Below are positions 59,954 to 64,000 of a DNA stretch of 64,000 nucleotides, in pieces. The stretch's first letter is position 1. Each line of letters begins with the position of its first letter. The position numbers and the translations under genes were made by a program. The notes below the pieces were generated by a model, which saw nothing but the letters and a program-made list of their open reading frames with translations, was not told the DNA's origin and searched no databases. The DNA is from Kordia periserrulae (GTDB lineage: Bacteria; Bacteroidota; Bacteroidia; Flavobacteriales; Flavobacteriaceae), in NCBI RefSeq assembly GCF_003054265.1, contig NZ_QBKT01000006.1:248001-312000 (forward strand). The letters run 5' to 3'.

Positions 59954-60496
59954 ATGGCAATACAAAAACCTTTCAATCTTAACCAATGGATTGAAGAAAA
60001 TAGAGATTTATTAAAACCTCCTGTAGCAAATAAAAACTTATACAAAGACGCTGGCGATTATATTGTGATGATTGTAGGCGGACCAAACGCTCGAAAGGAT
60101 TATCACTATAACGAAACAGAAGAATTATTTTATCAATTAGAAGGCAACATTGAAGTACATGTGCAAGAAGATGGCGTAAAGAAAACCATGAAACTAGGTC
60201 CTGGCGATATGTATTTGCATCCGGCTGGCGTACCGCATTCTCCAGTGCGTTTTGAAAATTCTATAGGATTGGTGGTTGAGCGCAAACGAAAAGGAACCGA
60301 TTTGATGGACGGCTTGCAATGGTATTGCGACAATTGCAATCATAAATTGTACGAAGTTCGCTTTCCGCTAAATGATGTCGAAGTAGACTTTCTAAAACAC
60401 TTTAAACATTTCTACTCTTCAAAAGAGTTGTTGACGTGTGATAATTGTGGACACGTAATGCCTGTAGACGAACGATTTACTGCCGATGAAGAATAG
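59954..60496 (+). CDS. nbaC: 3-hydroxyanthranilate 3,4-dioxygenase
   Basis: A 180-residue cupin dioxygenase that opens 3-hydroxyanthranilate to aminocarboxymuconate semialdehyde in kynurenine-type tryptophan breakdown or quinolinate synthesis. The catalytic Fe ligands His51, Glu57 and His95 and the second, rubredoxin-like site Cys125/Cys128/Cys162/Cys165 are at the positions I recall for the bacterial enzyme. The promoter TTG-N21-TAATTTTA is at 59900-59931. Its end overlaps the next lipoprotein gene by 11 bases. Other kynurenine genes are not in the window. Confidence 0.94.
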   Translation: MAIQKPFNLNQWIEENRDLLKPPVANKNLYKDAGDYIVMIVGGPNARKDYHYNETEELFYQLEGNIEVHVQEDGVKKTMKLGPGDMYLHPAGVPHSPVRFENSIGLVVERKRKGTDLMDGLQWYCDNCNHKLYEVRFPLNDVEVDFLKHFKHFYSSKELLTCDNCGHVMPVDERFTADEE

Positions 60497-61214
60497 CAAA
60501 TTTTTTCTGTTGATTGCCGTTTTAATATTGAGCTATTCGTGTGAACCAAAATTAGCGGCAGAAGCAATTATTGAAAAATCGTTGGAAAAAGCACATGGCG
60601 GTAAAGCTACTTGGGAAGCTGTACAAAGGCTAGTGTACAAGAAAACGACGACGTTATATGATGCTGAAAAAAATAAAGAAAGTGAAATCACAAAAACATT
60701 TTACAATACCTTACAGCCTACATTTACTTCCAGCATGCTTTGGACAGAAGCTGGCGTAGAAAAAAGAGTCGTTTATGATGGAAACGAAATTGATGTTTTT
60801 GAAAATGAAGTTGCTATTACTGATACAACAATAATAGCAAAAGCGTTTGAAGAAATAAAAGCGGCGCAATTTGTATTGTGGCAACCGTATAAATTATTGA
60901 CAGATGATGTTGTGCTAACAAATGAAGGAATTGTGCGATTGGAAGATAAAATGCCCGCCTATAAAATAAAAGCAGTGTACCCGAACAGCGATACTATTTG
61001 GTGGTTTTATTTTGACACAACTACATTTTTATTGAAAGAAAACCTTATCCAACACAGTCCTACGACGTACAGTCAAATTGTAAATATGGAGCAAGAGGAA
61101 AAAACAGGTTTGCGATTACACAAAAAGCGTAAAAGTTATAAAGTGGATGTAGCGAAAGATACCAAATATCTTCGTGCGGAATACACTTATACAATTATAG
61201 ATGTGAAATATTAA
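60486..61214 (+). CDS. hypothetical lipoprotein
   Basis: A 242-residue lipoprotein (MKNSKFFLLIAVLILSYSC, Cys19). The body is beta-rich with repeated pairs such as VYKKTTTLYDAEKN, WWFYFDTTTFLLKEN and KRKSYKVDVAKDTKYLRAEYTYTI, and begins with AHGGKATWEAVQRLVY, a pattern of the LolA/outer-membrane-lipid-carrier-like fold. No function is known. It overlaps the dioxygenase gene by 11 bases and so is co-translated with it, though a metabolic link is not obvious. Confidence 0.78.
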   Translation: MKNSKFFLLIAVLILSYSCEPKLAAEAIIEKSLEKAHGGKATWEAVQRLVYKKTTTLYDAEKNKESEITKTFYNTLQPTFTSSMLWTEAGVEKRVVYDGNEIDVFENEVAITDTTIIAKAFEEIKAAQFVLWQPYKLLTDDVVLTNEGIVRLEDKMPAYKIKAVYPNSDTIWWFYFDTTTFLLKENLIQHSPTTYSQIVNMEQEEKTGLRLHKKRKSYKVDVAKDTKYLRAEYTYTIIDVKY

Positions 61215-61300
61215 AACAATCTTAACCAAAACAATAGATTGACATAATTATCTTATCTTCGCAAAAATTTAACAAAAGAACTAAAAAAAGTTATAAATAT

Positions 61301-62854
61301 ATGGAAGCAGTGACTACTGATTTTGGAATCAAAGAAGCTTTAGCAACGCTAGGCTTACAAGATATTAATGAAGGAACATCCACAGGATCCAACAATTTTT
61401 CTAACGGAGAATTGATCGAATCGTATTCTCCAGTAGACGGACAATTGATTGGAAAAGTAAAATCAACCACTAGAGAAGATTACGAAAAAGTAATGGAAGC
61501 TGCTACTTCCGCTTTTAAAACATGGCGTGTAATGCCAGCACCACAACGCGGCGAAATTGTACGTCAGTTTGGAGAAAAACTAAGAGAAAAGAAAGAAGCA
61601 CTTGGAAAATTGGTTTCCTACGAAATGGGGAAATCGTACCAAGAAGGCTTGGGTGAAGTACAAGAAATGATAGATATCTGTGATTTCGCAGTTGGTTTGT
61701 CACGTCAATTACACGGATTAACGATGCACTCTGAGCGTCCTGGACACAGAATGTACGAACAATACCATCCATTAGGCGTTGTTGGTATCATTTCAGCATT
61801 CAATTTCCCAGTTGCCGTTTGGGCATGGAATACGGCGTTGGCATGGATTTGTGGTGATGTGTGCGTGTGGAAACCTTCTGAAAAAACACCTTTATGTGGT
61901 GTGGCTTGTCAAAACATTGCGGCAGAAGTTTTTGCTGAAAACAACTTGCCAGAAGGAATTTCTTGTTTGGTGAATGGTGATTATAAAGTGGGAGAGTTTT
62001 TATCAAAAGACACCCGAATTCCATTAGTTTCTGCAACAGGATCCACTCGAATGGGGAAAATTGTAGCAAAAGAAGTGGCTGGCCGTTTAGGAAAATCATT
62101 GTTAGAATTAGGAGGAAACAACGCAATTATCGTTACGCCTGATGCAGACATCAAAATGACCGTAATTGGTGCTGTTTTTGGTGCTGTTGGAACGGCAGGA
62201 CAACGTTGTACATCTACTAGAAGATTGATTATTCACGAATCAATCTACGATAAAGTAAAAGATGCAGTTGTGGCTGCATACGGACAATTGCGCATTGGAA
62301 ATCCGTTAGATGAAAACAATCATGTAGGACCGTTAATTGACAAAGATGCTGTAAAAATGTACGAAGCAGCATTGGAAAAAGTAGTCGCAGAAGGAGGAAA
62401 TATTGTGGTTGAAGGAGCTGTATTAGAAGGCGAAGGATATGAAAGCGGTTGCTACGTAAAACCAGCGATTGCAGAAGCTGACAATTCTTTCGAAATTGTA
62501 CAGCATGAAACATTTGCACCTGTATTATACTTATTAAAATACAGCGGCGATGTTACCAACGCGATTGAAGTACAAAACGGAGTAGCACAAGGATTATCGT
62601 CTGCAATTATGACCAACAATTTGCGTGAAGCAGAACGTTTCTTAAGTCATGCAGGTTCTGACTGTGGAATTGCCAATGTAAATATTGGAACGTCTGGAGC
62701 AGAAATTGGTGGTGCTTTCGGTGGAGAAAAAGAAACTGGTGGCGGACGCGAATCTGGCTCAGATGCTTGGAAAGTCTATATGCGTAGACAAACCAACACC
62801 ATCAACTACACAACTGAATTGCCACTAGCGCAAGGAATCAAGTTTGATTTATAA
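61301..62854 (+). CDS. ALDH7-type aldehyde dehydrogenase (aminoadipate semialdehyde class)
   Basis: A 517-residue NAD-dependent aldehyde dehydrogenase. The catalytic Cys is in AVGTAGQRCTSTRRLI and the general-base Glu in LELGGNNAIIV (near 267). LELGGNNAI and GTAGQRCT together are the marks of the ALDH7/antiquitin group, which oxidises alpha-aminoadipate semialdehyde (piperideine-6-carboxylate) in lysine breakdown. GGAFGGEKETGGGRESGSDAWK is the usual C-terminal signature. Monocistronic with a strong terminator. Confidence 0.92.
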   Translation: MEAVTTDFGIKEALATLGLQDINEGTSTGSNNFSNGELIESYSPVDGQLIGKVKSTTREDYEKVMEAATSAFKTWRVMPAPQRGEIVRQFGEKLREKKEALGKLVSYEMGKSYQEGLGEVQEMIDICDFAVGLSRQLHGLTMHSERPGHRMYEQYHPLGVVGIISAFNFPVAVWAWNTALAWICGDVCVWKPSEKTPLCGVACQNIAAEVFAENNLPEGISCLVNGDYKVGEFLSKDTRIPLVSATGSTRMGKIVAKEVAGRLGKSLLELGGNNAIIVTPDADIKMTVIGAVFGAVGTAGQRCTSTRRLIIHESIYDKVKDAVVAAYGQLRIGNPLDENNHVGPLIDKDAVKMYEAALEKVVAEGGNIVVEGAVLEGEGYESGCYVKPAIAEADNSFEIVQHETFAPVLYLLKYSGDVTNAIEVQNGVAQGLSSAIMTNNLREAERFLSHAGSDCGIANVNIGTSGAEIGGAFGGEKETGGGRESGSDAWKVYMRRQTNTINYTTELPLAQGIKFDL

Positions 62855-62871
62855 AAAACTTTTTATCATAT

Positions 62872-62906
62872 AAAAATCCGCTTCAACTACGAAGCGGATT
62901 TTTTTG
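62872..62906. terminator. bidirectional terminator between convergent genes
   Basis: AAAAATCCGCTT / AAGCGGATTTTT stem with 8-base loop, T tract on both strands. It serves the dehydrogenase and the precursor pair. Confidence 0.88.
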
Positions 62907-62907
62907 T

Positions 62908-63111
62908 TTAATTTACACACATAACGCAAGGGTCACATAACATTGGAGAATTACTTGAGTAATCACATTCTGCGTAAACTTGTTGTCCTTGACATTGTTG
63001 TTGCCACCATGGAATATTTCCGCAAGGATTGTCAGAACCTCCGCAAAGAGCTCTTTGTTCTTTTTTGCTTACTATTTTTAGGCTTTCTAATTTTAACATT
63101 TTTGATAACAT
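62908..63111 (-). CDS. GG-leader six-Cys precursor peptide (copy B)
   Basis: A 67-residue precursor. Leader MLSKMLKLESLKIVSKKEQR ends in ALCGG. The mature part of about 42 residues has six cysteines and ends CDPCVMCVN, as in copy A. Two Trp and several Gln lie between the first cysteines. The conserved Cys spacing suggests disulfides or ring-forming modification. It is 10 bases downstream of copy A and shares its transcript. Confidence 0.7.
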   Translation of the reverse strand: MLSKMLKLESLKIVSKKEQRALCGGSDNPCGNIPWWQQQCQGQQVYAECDYSSNSPMLCDPCVMCVN

Positions 63112-63121
63112 GCTTCTTTTT

Positions 63122-63331
63122 TTAAAAATTTACACACATAACGCAAGGGTCACACGCCATTTGACCAAATGGATCTGCACATAATGCATAAGTCCTTCCA
63201 CTTGGGCAATCTGGTTGATACCAATATGGAGTTTCACCGCAAGGATCTTCATTATAACCTCCGCCAATGGTTCTTTGTTTGTTTTTACTTAACTCTTTTA
63301 AATTCTTTAATTGTCTAATTTTTGATAACAT
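63122..63331 (-). CDS. GG-leader six-Cys precursor peptide (copy A)
   Basis: A 69-residue precursor paralogous to copy B. Leader MLSKIRQLKNLKELSKNKQR ends in TIGGG, and the core again has six cysteines (DPCGETPYWYQPDC, ALC, MACDPCVMCVNF). PCG..PxW, YAxC and CDPCVMCVN are identical or near-identical between the two. No exporter or modification gene is adjacent; an acyl-ACP desaturase lies 183 bases away on the same strand. Confidence 0.7.
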   Translation of the reverse strand: MLSKIRQLKNLKELSKNKQRTIGGGYNEDPCGETPYWYQPDCPSGRTYALCADPFGQMACDPCVMCVNF

Positions 63332-63434
63332 AATTCTTTGTTTTAATAAATTACAGTACCAAAATACAATTAAATGTAAATAAAAACTTACTTTTTATAT
63401 TTTTTTAACAGAAAATTATTACAATTTTGAAGCG

Positions 63435-63466
63435 TGTTATGTGAAGTTGAATCAAGTTCAACATTC
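63435..63466 (-). repeat. R3 palindromic repeat, copy 3
   Basis: On the minus strand GGAATGTTGAACTTGATTCAACTTCACATAACA; stem GTTGAA/TTCAAC around CTTGA. Confidence 0.72.
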
Positions 63467-63477
63467 CGTTATGTATA

Positions 63478-63502
63478 GATTCCTACCTTCGCAGGAATGA
63501 CA
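63478..63502 (+). repeat. R2 palindromic repeat
   Basis: AGATTCCTACCTTCGCAGGAATGACA type with one stem mismatch (CTAC/GCAG). It lies just after the desaturase stop. Confidence 0.8.
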
Positions 63503-63514
63503 AAATAATACATG

Positions 63515-64000
63515 TTATAGCATTCCGTTGGCTTCTACCCATTTGAATTTGGTCGAGTCTTTTGGAATGGCAACACGTTCAGCAATGCGTAACATACGAT
63601 CAGGTAACCTCATGAGGTAATCGCGTGCTTTTTCTGCGGTAGCGGTCAAATTAGTTAATTTATCAATTTCCCAATAAGAGATAAGTTTTTTCATGATATC
63701 TACATAATCATGTGTGGTGTATACGCCCAAACGTTGCGCCGCATTCGAGAAATTTTCAAATGCTGTTCCGACAGCTTCTCCCGATTCACGGACGAATTGT
63801 GCAGGCATCACGATTTTTTTTCGCATCATATCTTCAAATGCCAACATCATTTCGCTAGGATCGTATTTAAGAATGGTTTTTACAAATTCTCGATACGCTA
63901 AGTGATGACGCATTTCGTCTCCTGCAATAACATTACACATTTTTCCTAAGAGCACATTTCCTTTTTTCTTTGCCAATTGCCCCACGCGTTTGTGCGAGAT
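63515..64000 (-). CDS. acyl-ACP desaturase, C-terminal part (runs off window)
   Basis: The last 161 codons of a ferritin-like di-iron acyl-ACP desaturase. The second DExRHH iron-binding motif is visible as DEMRHHLAYREFV, followed by the helical PSEMMLAFEDMMRKKIVMPAQF segment typical of stearoyl-ACP desaturases. It inserts a double bond into ACP-bound fatty acids. The frame is open to the window edge (ISHKRVGQLAKKKGN), and the N-terminal half with the first iron motif lies outside. Confidence 0.87.
   Translation of the reverse strand: MSHKRVGQLAKKKGNVLLGKMCNVIAGDEMRHHLAYREFVKTILKYDPSEMMLAFEDMMRKKIVMPAQFVRESGEAVGTAFENFSNAAQRLGVYTTHDYVDIMKKLISYWEIDKLTNLTATAEKARDYLMRLPDRMLRIAERVAIPKDSTKFKWVEANGML

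Overview
The window looks like chromosome of a marine member of the Flavobacteriaceae (Bacteroidota), close to Kordia in character. The DNA is AT-rich. Promoters fit the Bacteroidota pattern TTTG-N17-23-TAnnTTTG, and Shine-Dalgarno sites are nearly absent. Marker families are the IPExxxVDY protein, a GH97 glucosidase, an OmpA protein with thrombospondin-type-3 repeats, the large Bacteroidota-type PurF, and small peptides with the Bacteroidota class I lanthipeptide-like leader (xLxLKKxSISxL). I see no rRNA, tRNA, CRISPR array, transposase or prophage.

Layout. 1-1.3 kb: zinc-ribbon fragment and AhpD-like protein divergent from an OsmC protein. 1.5-7.2 kb: recJ, GH97 lipoprotein, MFS exporter. 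7.4-14.6 kb: small Cys protein, lpxH, queD, an unknown lipoprotein, a crotonase, GNAT+MATE, universal stress protein. 14.7-15.2 kb: two Cys-rich peptides. 15.2-24.9 kb, minus strand: an AddB-like nuclease followed by an alpha/beta hydrolase, then ompA, kbl and an AddA-like helicase-nuclease. 25-26.2 kb: a Cys-rich precursor peptide and Fe/Mn superoxide dismutase. 27-36.3 kb: two divergent housekeeping groups, purN-rnhA-START-pfkB-purF on minus and acpP-fabF-rnc-IPExxxVDY-pyk on plus. 36.4-41.2 kb: membrane protein, ArsC-like phosphatase, dinB, CYTH, YCII lipoprotein, EEP hydrolase. 41.2-45.3 kb: a promoter and two terminator hairpins, then PcfJ-like, RtcB RNA ligase and TPR genes. 45.3-49.9 kb: two Thr-rich lanthipeptide-like precursors, LRR protein, beta-propeller lipoprotein, M28 peptidase, GG-leader peptide. 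49.9-59.4 kb: the alpha-2-macroglobulin / ABM / PBP1C operon and an isoaspartyl peptidase. 59.5-64 kb: another precursor, 3-hydroxyanthranilate dioxygenase, a lipoprotein, an ALDH7-type dehydrogenase, a tandem pair of six-Cys precursors and the end of an acyl-ACP desaturase.

Working together: AddA and AddB would form the double-strand-break resection nuclease, with RecJ and DinB as other repair factors. AcpP, FabF, LpxH and the desaturase serve lipid and lipid A synthesis. PurN and PurF serve purine synthesis. The A2M protein and PBP1C are a known envelope-defence pair. OsmC, the AhpD-like protein and SOD handle oxidants.

The two most unusual layers are these. (i) Nine small secreted-peptide or RiPP-like precursors lie scattered at six loci with no maturation or export gene in the window. 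(ii) The intergenic spaces carry several families of short palindromic repeats whose stems vary by compensatory change, so the hairpin is kept while the sequence drifts. The PcfJ-RtcB-TPR group with its structured leader is the best candidate for an under-described functional module.
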